Part shown: positions 8,784 through 19,286 of the stretch, piece by piece
Position numbering within the stretch: the first letter of the stretch is position 1
Layout: each line of letters starts with the position of its first letter
Notes under the pieces: generated by a model
The model's database searches: none
What the model was told of the DNA's origin: nothing
The model's input: only the letters and a program-made list of their open reading frames with translations
Position numbers and translations under genes: made by a program
Assembly: GCF_006716785.1 (NCBI RefSeq)
Contig: NZ_VFPQ01000001.1
Location: 2,170,001 to 2,234,000, forward strand
DNA from: Thermopolyspora flexuosa
GTDB taxonomy: Bacteria; Actinomycetota; Actinomycetes; Streptosporangiales; Streptosporangiaceae
DNA: 64,000 nt
Reading direction: 5' to 3'

Positions 8784-9626
8784 CTAGGCCGGCCGTACCG
8801 GCAACGTGTCGAGGACCGCGGCGGCGATGCCCCCGGCGGTCGGCCCGTACCGGGAGGCGAGGTGGCGGAACACGGTCTCGGCGCGGATCGCCGGCCAGTC
8901 GGGCGGCAGGTGCTCGGCGGGCAGCAGGGGGTCGCGGCGCAGCACCTGGAGCCAGTCGCCGAACAGGAAGAGCTGCCGGGCGAGGTCGTCGACGGCGTCG
9001 GAGAGCGGGTCGGGCCGGTCCCAGCGGTCGAGGAAGGCGCGGTAGCGCTCGGCGATCTGCGCGGTGTCGAACGCCTTGCGCACGATGTCGGCGGACTCGG
9101 TGGGCTTGAGCGCACGGGCCTGCAGCACGGTGACCTCGTCGTCGAGGCCGAGATCCTCGAGCATCGCGACGACGTCCTTGGTGCCGGCGGCGACCCACAG
9201 GCCGCTCTGCAGCGGGCCGAACCCGGCCCAGGTGAGCTGGGAGCGCAGGTCGTGCCGGAGGCTGCGCTCGCTGGCGGGGAGGGAGAACCCGACGAGCGTC
9301 CAGGTGCCGTCCCAGTCGCGGTTGACCGCGCCGGTCTCCCAGATGCGCCGGGAGCCGTCCTCCAGGACCGCCGTCGAGCGGGCGGTGAGCCCGAAGTACG
9401 TCCGGCGCTTGTGGCGGTGCCGGGCGAGCAGATCGCGTTTGACCATGCGGGTCAGGGTGGAGCGCACGGCCTCCTCGGAGACGCCCAGGCGGGCGAAGAC
9501 CTCGATGACGCTGCCGGAGTAGACGGCGATGTCCCGGCCGAGGACGTAGAGCCCGAGGAAGCTGAGGAGCAGGGACTGCGGCCGCATGCCCGGCTGACGC
9601 GGCTGCCCCTGATCTGGGTCTTTCAC
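8784..9626 (-). CDS. PaaX-family transcriptional regulator
   Basis: DNA-binding repressor family (E. coli PaaX controls phenylacetate catabolism). N-terminal winged helix: RPQSLLLSFLGLYVLG, then VSEEAVRSTLTRMVKRDLLARHR; the central PaaX domain includes WDGTWTLVGFSLP and GFGPLQSGLWVA; the C-terminal domain contains YRAFLDRW and LFLFGDWLQVLRRDPLLP. I take GTG 9626 as start (280 residues, family-like); ATG 9587 is an alternative that still keeps the helix-turn-helix. It is divergent from the MHS transporter, with a TGACC-TG-GGTCA dyad between them. No paa catabolic genes are in the window, so the regulon may be the transporter and itself. Confidence 0.85.
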   Translation of the reverse strand: MKDPDQGQPRQPGMRPQSLLLSFLGLYVLGRDIAVYSGSVIEVFARLGVSEEAVRSTLTRMVKRDLLARHRHKRRTYFGLTARSTAVLEDGSRRIWETGAVNRDWDGTWTLVGFSLPASERSLRHDLRSQLTWAGFGPLQSGLWVAAGTKDVVAMLEDLGLDDEVTVLQARALKPTESADIVRKAFDTAQIAERYRAFLDRWDRPDPLSDAVDDLARQLFLFGDWLQVLRRDPLLPAEHLPPDWPAIRAETVFRHLASRYGPTAGGIAAAVLDTLPVRPA

Positions 9627-9666
9627 CCTACGAGGGTAGGGCTCGCGGCGATATTGTGCGAAATCG

Positions 9667-9678
9667 TGACCTGGGTCA
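9667..9678. promoter_or_regulatory. Inverted repeat in the paaX-like/MHS intergenic region
   Basis: Perfect dyad TGACC-TG-GGTCA flanked on both sides by AATCGTG (9662-9668 and 9680-9686). It lies 40 bases before the regulator start and about 190 before the transporter start. It is a candidate operator for the PaaX-type protein; the assignment is inferred from location only. Confidence 0.45.
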
Positions 9679-9865
9679 TAATCGTGCCCTACATCGCCCC
9701 TGTGGGTGCTCGGCACCCCGACGCGTGTGGAGGCAGATCGACCGGAGACGGCGGCAAATCCCCTTCACGACATCCGGCGGACGCGATCGGGGCGTGCCCG
9801 CCGGACGGCCGTAGCGCCCATACCGGGCGACCCAGAACCCCCATGCACTGCAGATGAGGAACGCC

Positions 9866-11230
9866 ATGTCGAACTCATCCGTCGACCCGACGCCGGTTCC
9901 GTCCACCCCGCAATCCGACCCCGTCCAGCTCCGCCGCGCGGTGACGTCGAGCTTCATCGGCAGCGTCATCGAGTACTACGACTTCCTGCTGTACGCCACC
10001 GCGTCAGCGGCGGTGTTCAGCACGGTCTTCTTCAGCAACCTCACCCCGCTGGTGGCGACCGTCGCCAGCCTCGGCACGTTCGCCACCGGCTACCTCGCCC
10101 GGCCCGTCGGCGGGATCATCTTCGGCCACTTCGGTGACCGGCTGGGCCGCAAGCGCATGCTGATCCTCACCATGGGCCTGATGGGTGTGGCGAGCACCCT
10201 CATCGGCCTGCTGCCCACCTACGAGCAGGCCGGCGTGTTCGCGCCGATCGCGCTCGTGGTGCTCCGGCTCATCCAGGGCATCGCCGTCGGCGGCGAGTGG
10301 GGCGGCGCGGTGCTCATCTCGGCCGAGCACGCCAAGGGGCGGCGCGGGCTGTGGGCGAGCTTCACCAACGCCGGCGCGCCGTGCGGCATGGTGCTCTCCA
10401 CCGCCGCGCTCACCGGCACGGCCGCGCTCGTCGGCGAGGAGGCCTTCCTCGCCTGGGGCTGGCGGGTGCCCTTCCTCATCAGCATCGTGCTGCTCGGCGT
10501 CGGCCTGTTCATCCGGCTGCGCGTCGCCGAGACCCCGGTGTTCACCGCCGCGCAGGCCGCCGCCCCCAAGACCCGGCGGGCGCCCCTCATGGAGGTGCTG
10601 CGCAACCACCCCAAGGCGCTGCTGCTCGGCATCGGCGTGGGCCTCTCCGCGTTCGTCGCCCAGGGCACGCTCACCACGTACCTCATCGCGTACGGCGTGC
10701 AGGTCGGCTTCCCGCGGCAGACCGTGCTCAACGGGCTCACCCTGTCGTCCGCGCTCGCCGTGGTCGCCATCCTCGCCTGGTCGGCGTTCTCCGACCGGGT
10801 CGGGCGCCGGCCGGTGGTGGTCGCCGGCGCGGTGGCCATGGCGGTCTTCGCGTTCGCCCTGTTCCCGATGGTGGACAGCCAGAGCGCGCTGCTGCTCACC
10901 ATCGCGCTCGTGCTCGGCCAGTCGGTGATCCACCCGATGATGTACGGCCCGCTCGCCGCGCTGTACAGCGAGCTGTTCGGGACCCGCGCCCGGTACACCG
11001 GTGCCTCGCTCGGCTACCAGATCGCGGGCCTCGGCGCCGGCCTCGCCCCGGTGATCTTCGCCCAGGTGCAGGCGATGACCGGGGGCACCAGCACGCTCGC
11101 GATCTCCGCGGTGATCGCCGCCTTCTGCCTGCTCACCGTGGTGTGCATGCTCGCGCTGGCGGAGACCAGCCGCCGCGACCTCGCCGACGTGTCGGCCGCG
11201 CCGCAGCCGACCGGGACCGCGGCGTCCTGA
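9866..11230 (+). CDS. MHS-family major facilitator transporter
   Basis: Inner-membrane proton symporter of the metabolite:H+ symporter family (relatives carry shikimate, alpha-ketoglutarate, citrate or proline/betaine). 454 residues and about twelve helices; diagnostic segments are SFIGSVIEYYDFLLYATA, FGHFGDRLGRKRML (the loop 2-3 motif), LRLIQGIAVGGEWGGAVL and FSDRVGRRPVVV. ATG 9866 is preferred over 9854 because GAGGAAC lies five bases before it. The gene ends in a strong hairpin. The substrate is not predictable. Confidence 0.9.
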   Translation: MSNSSVDPTPVPSTPQSDPVQLRRAVTSSFIGSVIEYYDFLLYATASAAVFSTVFFSNLTPLVATVASLGTFATGYLARPVGGIIFGHFGDRLGRKRMLILTMGLMGVASTLIGLLPTYEQAGVFAPIALVVLRLIQGIAVGGEWGGAVLISAEHAKGRRGLWASFTNAGAPCGMVLSTAALTGTAALVGEEAFLAWGWRVPFLISIVLLGVGLFIRLRVAETPVFTAAQAAAPKTRRAPLMEVLRNHPKALLLGIGVGLSAFVAQGTLTTYLIAYGVQVGFPRQTVLNGLTLSSALAVVAILAWSAFSDRVGRRPVVVAGAVAMAVFAFALFPMVDSQSALLLTIALVLGQSVIHPMMYGPLAALYSELFGTRARYTGASLGYQIAGLGAGLAPVIFAQVQAMTGGTSTLAISAVIAAFCLLTVVCMLALAETSRRDLADVSAAPQPTGTAAS

Positions 11231-11238
11231 GCCCCGGC

Positions 11239-11280
11239 CACGGTGGTGGGGCGCCCGCCGGGGGCCGCCCCACCACCGTG
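11239..11280 (+). terminator. Hairpin terminator after the MHS transporter
   Basis: Perfect 15-base-pair stem (11239-11253 with 11266-11280) and 12-base loop, beginning eight bases after the stop codon. There is no U tract, as is common in GC-rich actinobacteria. Confidence 0.8.
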
Positions 11281-11684
11281 CCGGTGCCCCTCGTTTCCCC
11301 GGCCGCTTCGCCCGGCCGCGTGGTGCGGGCCGGGCCCGCAGGGCCGCCACAAGAGAAACCACCAGAGAAACACCAGAGAAAGAGGAAAGGCACCGGGTGC
11401 GTGACCGCGGTGGCCCGGCCACCCGCAGCCGAGGAGGAACCGTGCCCCGCTGCGAGCCGCCACCACTCGGTCCGCAGCCGCCTTGGCGGCGGTGCGCACC
11501 CCTACCCTCCGGGTACGAGTACAGGGACGCCCGCGGGCACCCCGGCCTCGCGCGGCGCACACCGTCGCGGCCGGTACGTCACCACCGCTTTCGGCGATGA
11601 CCGGCCGGGGACCGGCGGGCGCTCGGGGACGAAGCCCGCCGTCGTACGGCCCTGCTCCGGCAGGCGAGGACCGGTGCCGGACGC
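11281..11684. other. Intergenic region downstream of the MHS transporter
   Basis: 404 bases between converging genes. A short repetitive stretch (AGAGAAACCACCAGAGAAACACCAGAG, in pieces AGAGAAACCACC and AGAGAAACACC, 11351-11380) is the only notable feature. No reading frame is convincing. Confidence 0.4.
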
Positions 11685-12053
11685 CTACGCCGACACCTCG
11701 CTCGGCACGATCTCCGCCTTGAGCGGCGCGAGGGCGTCGGCGATCGACGCGATCACGTCCTCCGCCACCTTGTGCTTGCGCAGGCTCTCCACGAGGTGAC
11801 CCACCACGGCGTCGAAGTGCTCCGCCTGGATGCCCAACCCCGCGTGCGCCTCGTCCATGGTCTTGCCCCGGTACGTCTGGGGCCCGCCGAGGGCGGCGGC
11901 GACGAAGCTGCGCTGGTGCGCCTTGAGCTTGCCCATGTCGGTGTTCGCGAAGAACCCGCTCAGCAACGGGTCCGCCAGCACGCGGTCGTAGAAGTCGTCG
12001 ACGACCGCGGCGACGGCCTCGGAACCCCCGATCCGCTCGAAAATGGACGCCAT
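11685..12053 (-). CDS. glbN: Group I truncated haemoglobin
   Basis: Small heme protein of 122 residues of the TrHbN type, which binds O2/NO and usually detoxifies nitric oxide. It begins ASIFERIGGSEAVAAVVDDFYDRVLADP: the Phe-Tyr pair gives the B9/B10 distal positions; FFANTDMGKLKAHQRSFVAAALGGP covers CD/E; proximal histidine F8 is in GIQAEHFDAVVGHL. Start MASIF is chosen because the 18 upstream in-frame residues are not family-like. Monocistronic by position. Confidence 0.9.
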   Translation of the reverse strand: MASIFERIGGSEAVAAVVDDFYDRVLADPLLSGFFANTDMGKLKAHQRSFVAAALGGPQTYRGKTMDEAHAGLGIQAEHFDAVVGHLVESLRKHKVAEDVIASIADALAPLKAEIVPSEVSA

Positions 12054-12496
12054 GCTCGGCCCCCTCGTGTCACGCGGTTGACCTGATGTGTCACGAGGAG
12101 TGTCCACCCGGGCGGTTCCCCGATCATTAACGGTGTGAGACGGGGCGATTACGGCCTGCGCACTGCGGCGATTGCGTCGTCATCCGCCCTTCCGAAACCC
12201 GGGCAACGGCCGGTCCGGCCGGGGCGGTGAGCCGGACCTGGGAGGCGGGCGCATTCCCGGGCGAAGCGGCTCCGCGGCACCGAGGCGGCGGGCGCGGCGA
12301 CAACGGGGATCCCGCCGCGCGCGCCCGCCAGGCGGCCACCACCGCGGGAGGGCCACCACGTCAGCGTGGGAGGGAGAGGACCGTTGGCCCGTACCGGGTC
12401 GGTCAGCCGGTGGTCCGGCACGTCCAGGGTGGAGGCCGGGTGCCGCCGGGGCGGCACCCGACGGCGGGCAGCGGCGGGGCGTGAACGGTCGGCGGC
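12054..12496. other. Intergenic region upstream of glbN
   Basis: 443 bases. An AT-richer part at 12080-12200, next to glbN, is the likely promoter region. The remainder is GC-rich without a supported gene. Confidence 0.4.
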
Positions 12497-13745
12497 CTAG
12501 GCGGGTTCGGAGCCCTCACCGAACCGTGCGGCCACCTGCGCCCGCAGCTCGGCCGGAAGCAGCGGCACGGCCTCGGCGATCACCTCGGCGGCCGGGGCGA
12601 AGGCGTCGGCGTGGCGGAGCGCGATGTGCGCGGCGCGCTCCTGCACCTTGTGGGAGGGGTGCCCGAACGCGGCGGCGAGCGCCTTGGCGAGCTCGGCGGC
12701 GGTGCCGGGAGCGTCCCGTACCCGCTCCTCGAGCCAGCCGAGACCGGCGCGGGCCAGGGCGACCTCGGCGCGGACGGCGAGGGCGGCGATCGCCTCGACC
12801 GCGTCGGCGTCGTCGATCGGCCCGGCGGCGCGGATCCACCGCAGCGCCACCTCGGCGACCGGGGGGTGCGCGGCGGGCAGCAGCCGCAGGTAGTCTCGCC
12901 GCCGGGCGGCGATCTCCTGCGGGGTCGGGTCGATCGTCTCGTGCACCCGGAGGAAGAAGCCCAGATCCTGCGCCGACCCGCCGCGAAGGAACCGGCGGAG
13001 GCACGCGTCGAGCAGCCAGTCGCGGGACAGCCGGCCGCTGAAGGCCAGGTAGTGGATGGTGTCGGCCCAGATCCGCGTGAGTACGTCGTCACGCAGCGCG
13101 CGGCCCACGCCCTCGGCCTCGAAGAGCCTGGGCACCATCCTGTCGATCAGCGGATCGTCCATGCCGACGCCGGAGAGCAGCCAGGCCGACACGAGCGGGT
13201 CGTGCGCGGGCGGCTCGGCGCCGGTGGCGCGCAGCAGCTCGATGGCGAGGGGCGCGATCGCATCATGTGGGGTGCGGATCCGCCGGGCGAGCTGGACGGC
13301 GAGGTCGGCCTGCCACTCCCGCGGTCGCGCTGCGATCACCCGCATCAGGTGGCGGGATCCGGTGAGCGGCGGCGTCAACCGGGGGGGTGAGGTCGTCCCG
13401 CGCCAGCCAGTCCGCCGCCTCGGCCGGTTCGGGGATCGTGCCCGCGCCGGCGATGCGCAAGGTCCCCGCCAGCTCCCTCAGGACCCGGTCGGCGTGCTCC
13501 CGGGTGATCTGCCGGGCTCGCTCCCGGGCCCACTCGGGCCACTTGTTCTCGTTCTCGCCGTAGCGAACGGCCATTTCCCGGTGCGCGGCCTCCGCCGCGG
13601 CCTCGTAGATCTCGTCGATGCCGCCCGGTAGGTGCGCGGCCACCTCGGCCCGCTCGGCGGCGTCGAGTGCGATCACCCGGTCGGCGAGCGCCTGCTCGTT
13701 CCGCCCGGCGATGAGGGGGCCGATCTCCTCCATCCAGACGCTCAC
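12497..13745 (-). pseudogene. DUF6493-like protein interrupted by a one-base frameshift
   Basis: The N-terminal part starts at GTG 13745 (SVWMEEIGPLIAGRNEQALADRV...) and reads to about 13385. The C-terminal part continues in another frame (LTPPLTGSRHLMRVIAARP...) to the stop at 12497. The frames meet in a run of seven G at 13381-13387; deleting one base joins them into WLARDDLTP-RLTPPLTGSRHL and a single protein of about 415 residues. The helical, Ala/Arg-rich repeat-like composition suggests the actinobacterial DUF6493 family (moderate confidence); family function is unknown. It is translationally coupled (GTGA) to the SWIM-type fragment upstream. The shift may be decay, slippage or a homopolymer error. 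Confidence 0.6.
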
Positions 13746-14146
13746 CGGACCACCTCCGCCCGGGCGCGGGCATGGGCGTCCTGCGCGCCCGCCCGGACGA
13801 TGGCATCACACATCGGCGGGTTGCAGCCGACGTCGATGGTGCCGGGGTCGAACACCTCACCGTCGAGCGCGTCGCCGAGCAGGTTGAGCCGGGCGTCCCC
13901 GCCGCAGGTCACCACCGGATCGAAGAGCCCGGTCCGGCAGGGCTCGCCGTACCGGTCCATGACGGCGTCGGCGACCGCGAGGAGCGCGGCCGCGGCGGCG
14001 TCCGGCCGGGTCACGACACCGCTGAAGAACCGTGGGGCCACGGCGGGTCCGCTGCGCGTCCGGCCACCGCCGGTGGACGGCCCGAGCCTGCCACTGGCGA
14101 GCGCGGAGGGTGCGGCGTAGCCGAGGATCTGCGTCGCTGCGGTCAT
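13742..14146 (-). pseudogene. Truncated SWIM-zinc-finger-family-like N-terminal fragment
   Basis: 134 residues beginning TAATQILGYAAPSALASGRL and containing APRFFSGVVTRPDAAAAALLAVADAV and later DPVVTCGGDARLNLLGDALDGEVFDPGTIDV. From memory this resembles the N-terminal domain of actinobacterial SWIM-zinc-finger-associated proteins of well over 400 residues, but it lacks their central segment and the whole C-terminal part, including the CxCx(n)CxH finger. It ends overlapping the next gene by GTGA. With the frameshifted gene after it, this looks like a decaying locus. It could instead be a short family member. Confidence 0.4.
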
Positions 14147-14520
14147 GGCGGCAGGTTAGTGGTCAAGAACGACATTTCCGGTCCGTGGCGCCGCAGGCCC
14201 TTCCTCACCTGCGGGTTTCCCGAATAGTGGAAGACCGGGCCGCATGTGGCCCACGGCTCTTTCACGCACTAGGGCGCCCGCACCGGCGGCCGACCCGCTA
14301 CCGTACGGACGGGCGTGCGTCGGTTCCCCGCCGTGACCCGGCGAAACCGGCCGTTGGGCCGGTCGTTCGCCGTGATCACGGCGGCCGTGCGGCGCGCGCC
14401 GCCCGCCTTTTTCGCGGCTCGCCGGCAGGACACGGCGACGTTGCGTGTAGGCGGAAATGTCAACAGAATCGTGTTTGTCAACAGAATCTCTGGCATTATC
14501 GACAGGTAAGCGGCGTCATC
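14147..14520. other. Divergent intergenic region before the GntR gene
   Basis: 374 bases with no supported gene. The 14440-14510 part drops in GC and holds two direct repeats described separately. Confidence 0.4.
14458..14488. promoter_or_regulatory. Direct repeats upstream of the GntR/FCD regulator
   Basis: Two identical 13-base copies of TGTCAACAGAATC (14458-14470 and 14476-14488) with an 18-base period, 33 bases before the ATG of the regulator. Each copy contains an imperfect TGT-CA-ACA dyad. They are a plausible autoregulatory operator; the role is inferred. Confidence 0.5.
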
Positions 14521-15201
14521 ATGACCGGGGCGGTACGCATGGCGGAAGAGAGCGGCGCGCTGGGGCGGGGAGCGCAGGGCAAGGCCATGGCGGTGAACTA
14601 TCTCCGCTCGGCCATCCTGCGCGGAGACGTGGCTCCCGGCCAGCGTCTGGTGGAGGCGGAGCTGGTCGAGACGATCGGCGTGACGCGCGGCAGCGTGCGT
14701 GCCGCGATCGACGAGCTCGTCGCCGAGGGCCTGCTGGAGCGCATCCACAACCGCGGGGCGCGGGTGCGCACCATCACGCTGGACCAGGCGATCGAGATCC
14801 TCGAGTGCCGCAAGGTGCTGGAGGGGCTGATCGCCGCCAAGGCGGCCGAGCGCATCGGCCCGTGGGACGTGACGCGGCTGCGCGAGCTCGGCACCCAGCT
14901 CTCCGACGCGGTGCGCGACGGCGAGCTGATGAAGTACTCGACCCTCAACCAGGAGCTGCACGGCATGCTCGCCGAGATCTCCGGGCAGAGCACCGCGGCG
15001 AACCTCATCGGGCGGCTCAACGCCCAGGTCGTGCGGCACCAGTTCCAGCTCTCCCTGCAGCCGGGCCGCCCGCAGATCTCCCTCCAGCAGCACCTGGCGA
15101 TCATCGACGCCGTCGTGTCCGGCGACCCGGCCGAGGCCGAGCGCGCCATGCACGCCCACCTCGACAGCGTGATCGAGACGCTGCGCGGGCTCTCCTCCTG
15201 A
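14521..15201 (+). CDS. GntR-family regulator with FCD ligand domain
   Basis: Transcription factor of 226 residues. N-terminal winged helix: AVNYLRSAILRGDVAPGQRLVEAELVETIGVTRGSVRAAIDELVAEGLLERIHNRGARVR. The C-terminal all-helical FCD domain, which usually binds a carboxylic acid with a metal, contains ECRKVLEGLIAAKAAERI, NQELHGMLAEIS, QHLAIIDAVVSGDPAEAERAMHAHLDSV with the usual His/Asp ligands. The ATG at 14521 or 14539 may be used. It precedes a Zn alcohol dehydrogenase by about 490 bases and may regulate it. Confidence 0.88.
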   Translation: MTGAVRMAEESGALGRGAQGKAMAVNYLRSAILRGDVAPGQRLVEAELVETIGVTRGSVRAAIDELVAEGLLERIHNRGARVRTITLDQAIEILECRKVLEGLIAAKAAERIGPWDVTRLRELGTQLSDAVRDGELMKYSTLNQELHGMLAEISGQSTAANLIGRLNAQVVRHQFQLSLQPGRPQISLQQHLAIIDAVVSGDPAEAERAMHAHLDSVIETLRGLSS

Positions 15202-15692
15202 CCTTTCCTCCGGTACGTCCTCTCGTACGGCCCGGGCGGGCAGGCCGGCCGGGCCAACGGTCATCGCCCTCGGACGACGGTTCGAGGGCTTCTCGTCTTC
15301 CCGGCGTCCTTCCGGTGCCCGTGGCGTACCCGTGGCCGCCACCGGGCCGATCCCGGGGCGGCCTCGGTACGGCCAGGCCCCGCGAGAGCCCGGGTGCCCC
15401 GGCGGGCCGCGCGATCAAGGCGGCCCGCCGTTCGGATCTCTCGCGCTGCGGCGGCCGAGTTTCGCATCACGCTACGTTTCGGAATGGCAGGCATATACTG
15501 GGCGCGTTCTTGAACCGTTTTTCCGCTGTCCGAAACGGCTCTTGTGGTGACATCGCCGGACTCGTACGGTCGGTCCCGCCTCCCGGAGCCCCGGGCGGCG
15601 GTCGAATCACGAGTACCCCCGCTTCCGGCCGTGTTCCCGCCTCCCTGGCCCACTCCGCGTGGCCAAGCGTCCGTTCTCCAAGGAGGAGATCC
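15202..15692. other. Intergenic region upstream of the alcohol dehydrogenase
   Basis: 491 bases. The middle (15460-15560) is lower in GC and carries a -10-like TATACT (15494-15499) between inverted repeats; the rest is GC-rich with no gene. Confidence 0.45.
15475..15538. promoter_or_regulatory. Promoter-like region with inverted repeats before the alcohol dehydrogenase
   Basis: CGTTTCGGA at 15475-15483 and TCCGAAACG at 15529-15537 form a perfect 9-base inverted repeat 45 bases apart. A nested pair CCGTTT (15515-15520) and AAACGG (15533-15538) also exists. TATACT at 15494-15499 is a good -10. The left arm would overlap the -35 area, so a repressor could loop or block the promoter. This is inferred. 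Confidence 0.5.
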
Positions 15693-16808
15693 ATGAAGGT
15701 GACCGCAGCGGTCGTCGACGAGCTGCATGGACCGTTCCGAATCGAGGAGCTGGAGCTCGACGAGCCCGGCCCCGGTGAGGCGCTGGTCCGCATCGTCGCC
15801 TCGGGCATCTGCCACACCGACGAGATCACCCGGCACGGCGACCTGCCGATGCCGTTCCCCGGCGTGCTCGGCCACGAGGGCGCGGGCGTGGTGGAGGCCG
15901 TGGGCGAGGGGGTCACCTCGGTACGCCCCGGCGACCACGTGGTGATCGGCTGGCCGTACTGCGGCACCTGCCGGAACTGCCGGGACGGCGAGCCGCGGTA
16001 CTGCGCCCGGCTCGGCGAGGCGGTCGCCGGCGGCCACCGGCTGCTCGGCCCGCGGGCGGGCGAGCCCGCGTTCCGCCGGGCCGGCGGGTCGCGGGTGCAC
16101 AGCCACTTCTTCGGCCAGTCGTCGTTCGCCACGTACTCGCTCACCTGGGCGGACGCGCTCGTCACGGTGCCGCAGGACGCCCCGCTCGAGCTGCTCGGCC
16201 CGCTCGCCTGCGGCATCTCCACCGGCGCGGGCGCGGTGATGAACACCTGCCGGCCCGGCCCCGGGGCGAGCATCGTGGTGTACGGCGCGGGCGCGGTCGG
16301 CCTCTCCGCGGTGCTCGCGGCCCGGCTCAGCCCGGCCACGAAGATCATCGCGGTCGACCTGCACGACAACCGGCTCAGGCTCGCCGAGGAGCTCGGCGCC
16401 ACCCACACGATCAACGCCCGGGAGACCGACCCGGTGGCCGAGGTGCACCGCATCTGCGGCGGCCCGGCCGACTTCGCCCTGGAGTGCACCGGCGTGATCT
16501 CCGTGGTACGGCAGGCCGCCGACAGCGTCGGCATGCTCGGCACCTGCGTGCTCATCGGCGGCGCGCCCGCTGGCGCGGAGTTCTCCCTCGACCACACCAC
16601 CACGCTGTGGGGCAAGCGGGTGGTCGGCACCCTCGGCGGCAGCGGCCGCAGCGAGACCCTGATCGGCACCCTGGTCGAGCTGCACCGGCAGGGCCGGTTC
16701 CCGTACGACCGGATGGTGCGGTTCTACGAGCTCGACGAGGTCGAGAAGGCGCTCGAGGACTCCCGCAAGGGCGAGGTGCTCAAGCCCGTGCTGCGCATGA
16801 AGCACTGA
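15693..16808 (+). CDS. Zinc-dependent alcohol dehydrogenase (aryl-alcohol dehydrogenase type)
   Basis: Cytoplasmic medium-chain dehydrogenase of 371 residues. The catalytic zinc site is GICHTDE with GHEGAGVV, and the structural zinc site has four Cys (CGTCRNCRDGEPRYC). The Rossmann motif is YGAGAVGLSAV followed by AVDLHDNRL, whose Asp favours NAD. Overall pattern matches aryl/benzyl-alcohol dehydrogenases rather than the NDMA-dependent, mycofactocin-linked family. A near-ideal AAGGAGGAGA ribosome site precedes the ATG. Substrate unknown; the neighbouring GntR protein may control it. Confidence 0.9.
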   Translation: MKVTAAVVDELHGPFRIEELELDEPGPGEALVRIVASGICHTDEITRHGDLPMPFPGVLGHEGAGVVEAVGEGVTSVRPGDHVVIGWPYCGTCRNCRDGEPRYCARLGEAVAGGHRLLGPRAGEPAFRRAGGSRVHSHFFGQSSFATYSLTWADALVTVPQDAPLELLGPLACGISTGAGAVMNTCRPGPGASIVVYGAGAVGLSAVLAARLSPATKIIAVDLHDNRLRLAEELGATHTINARETDPVAEVHRICGGPADFALECTGVISVVRQAADSVGMLGTCVLIGGAPAGAEFSLDHTTTLWGKRVVGTLGGSGRSETLIGTLVELHRQGRFPYDRMVRFYELDEVEKALEDSRKGEVLKPVLRMKH

Positions 16809-17135
16809 TCCCGCAGGGCGGGCCGCCGTGCGCCCGCCGTCCGGGTACGGCCCGGCCGCCCCGCCGCGCACGCGGCCCCGGGCGGCCGGGCCGTACGCAT
16901 GCCGGCACGAGGCCCGCGATGACGGTCACACCAGGACCGGGGCCGCGAAACCCGCGGGGCCGGGAATGCGCGCCGCGATGCGCGGGTTGGCTGGGAAAGG
17001 GGGTGCCGAAGTGGTTTTCACCCCCGCCGATAAAGTTGGGATGACCGGATGAGCGGACCATTGTCCCGCTCGGTACCGGCCGGTCAGCAGAACGTGCGCG
17101 CTCGCCTGACGCGCTCGATTCACTTGGGGAGTGCT
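16809..17135. other. Intergenic region before the FMN reductase
   Basis: 327 bases. It contains a hairpin GGGGGTG (16999-17005) / CACCCCC (17019-17025) with a 13-base loop and a promoter-like GATAAA at about 17028. No reading frame is supported. Confidence 0.4.
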
Positions 17136-17717
17136 GTGGCCAAGCCCATATTGCAGATCATCGTGGGAAGCACCCGGCCCGGCCGGGTCGGCCTGCCCGT
17201 CGCGGAGTGGTTCCGGGATCGTGCCGTGGCGCACGGTGGCTTCGACGTGGAGCTGATCGACCTCGCCGAGGTCGATCTGCCGTTCATGAACGAGCCGAAC
17301 CACCCGCGGCTGCGGCAGTACGTCCACGCGCACACCAAGGAGTGGAGCGCGACGATCGAGCGGGGCGACGCCTTCGTGTTCGTCACGCCCGAGTACAACC
17401 ACGGCTACAACGCCGTGCTGAAGAACGCCCTCGACTACCTGCACCAGGAGTGGGCGTACAAGCCGGCCGGGTTCGTCGGCTACGGCGGTGTGTCGGCCGG
17501 CACCCGGGCGATCCAGGCGCTCAAGCCCGTCGTGGCCGCGCTGCGGATGACGCCCGTGGTCGAGGCGGTCACCATCCCGTTCGTCTTCAAGCTCATCGAG
17601 GACGGGCGGCTGCGCGCCGACGACCTCCTGAACGGCGCCGCCGACGCGATGCTCGCCGAGCTCGCCCGGCTCGCCGAGGCGGGCCGCAGGCTGCGCGCCG
17701 AGGCCGCCGCGGTCTGA
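17136..17717 (+). CDS. NAD(P)H-dependent FMN reductase (flavodoxin-like fold)
   Basis: 193-residue cytoplasmic flavoprotein. The FMN phosphate loop is GSTRPGRVG near the N-terminus and the second FMN-binding stretch is TPEYNHGYNAVLKNALDYLH, both diagnostic of the chromate/quinone/FMN reductase family. The GTG at 17136 is preferred because GGGGAG lies five bases before it and family proteins begin just ahead of ILQIIVGSTR. The physiological acceptor is not evident. It stands alone between an alcohol dehydrogenase and an alditol-oxidase-like gene. Confidence 0.88.
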   Translation: MAKPILQIIVGSTRPGRVGLPVAEWFRDRAVAHGGFDVELIDLAEVDLPFMNEPNHPRLRQYVHAHTKEWSATIERGDAFVFVTPEYNHGYNAVLKNALDYLHQEWAYKPAGFVGYGGVSAGTRAIQALKPVVAALRMTPVVEAVTIPFVFKLIEDGRLRADDLLNGAADAMLAELARLAEAGRRLRAEAAAV

Positions 17718-17759
17718 GCGCGGCCTGATCGTCGCCTCGACCGGCGGATCCGGCCGTGA

Positions 17760-19286
<1,527 letters not shown>

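Noticed and set aside
15693-16808. Alcohol dehydrogenase considered as a mycofactocin-dependent (NDMA-type) enzyme
   Set aside because: Motifs fit the aryl-alcohol dehydrogenase group, and the gene is 10 kb away from the mycofactocin locus.
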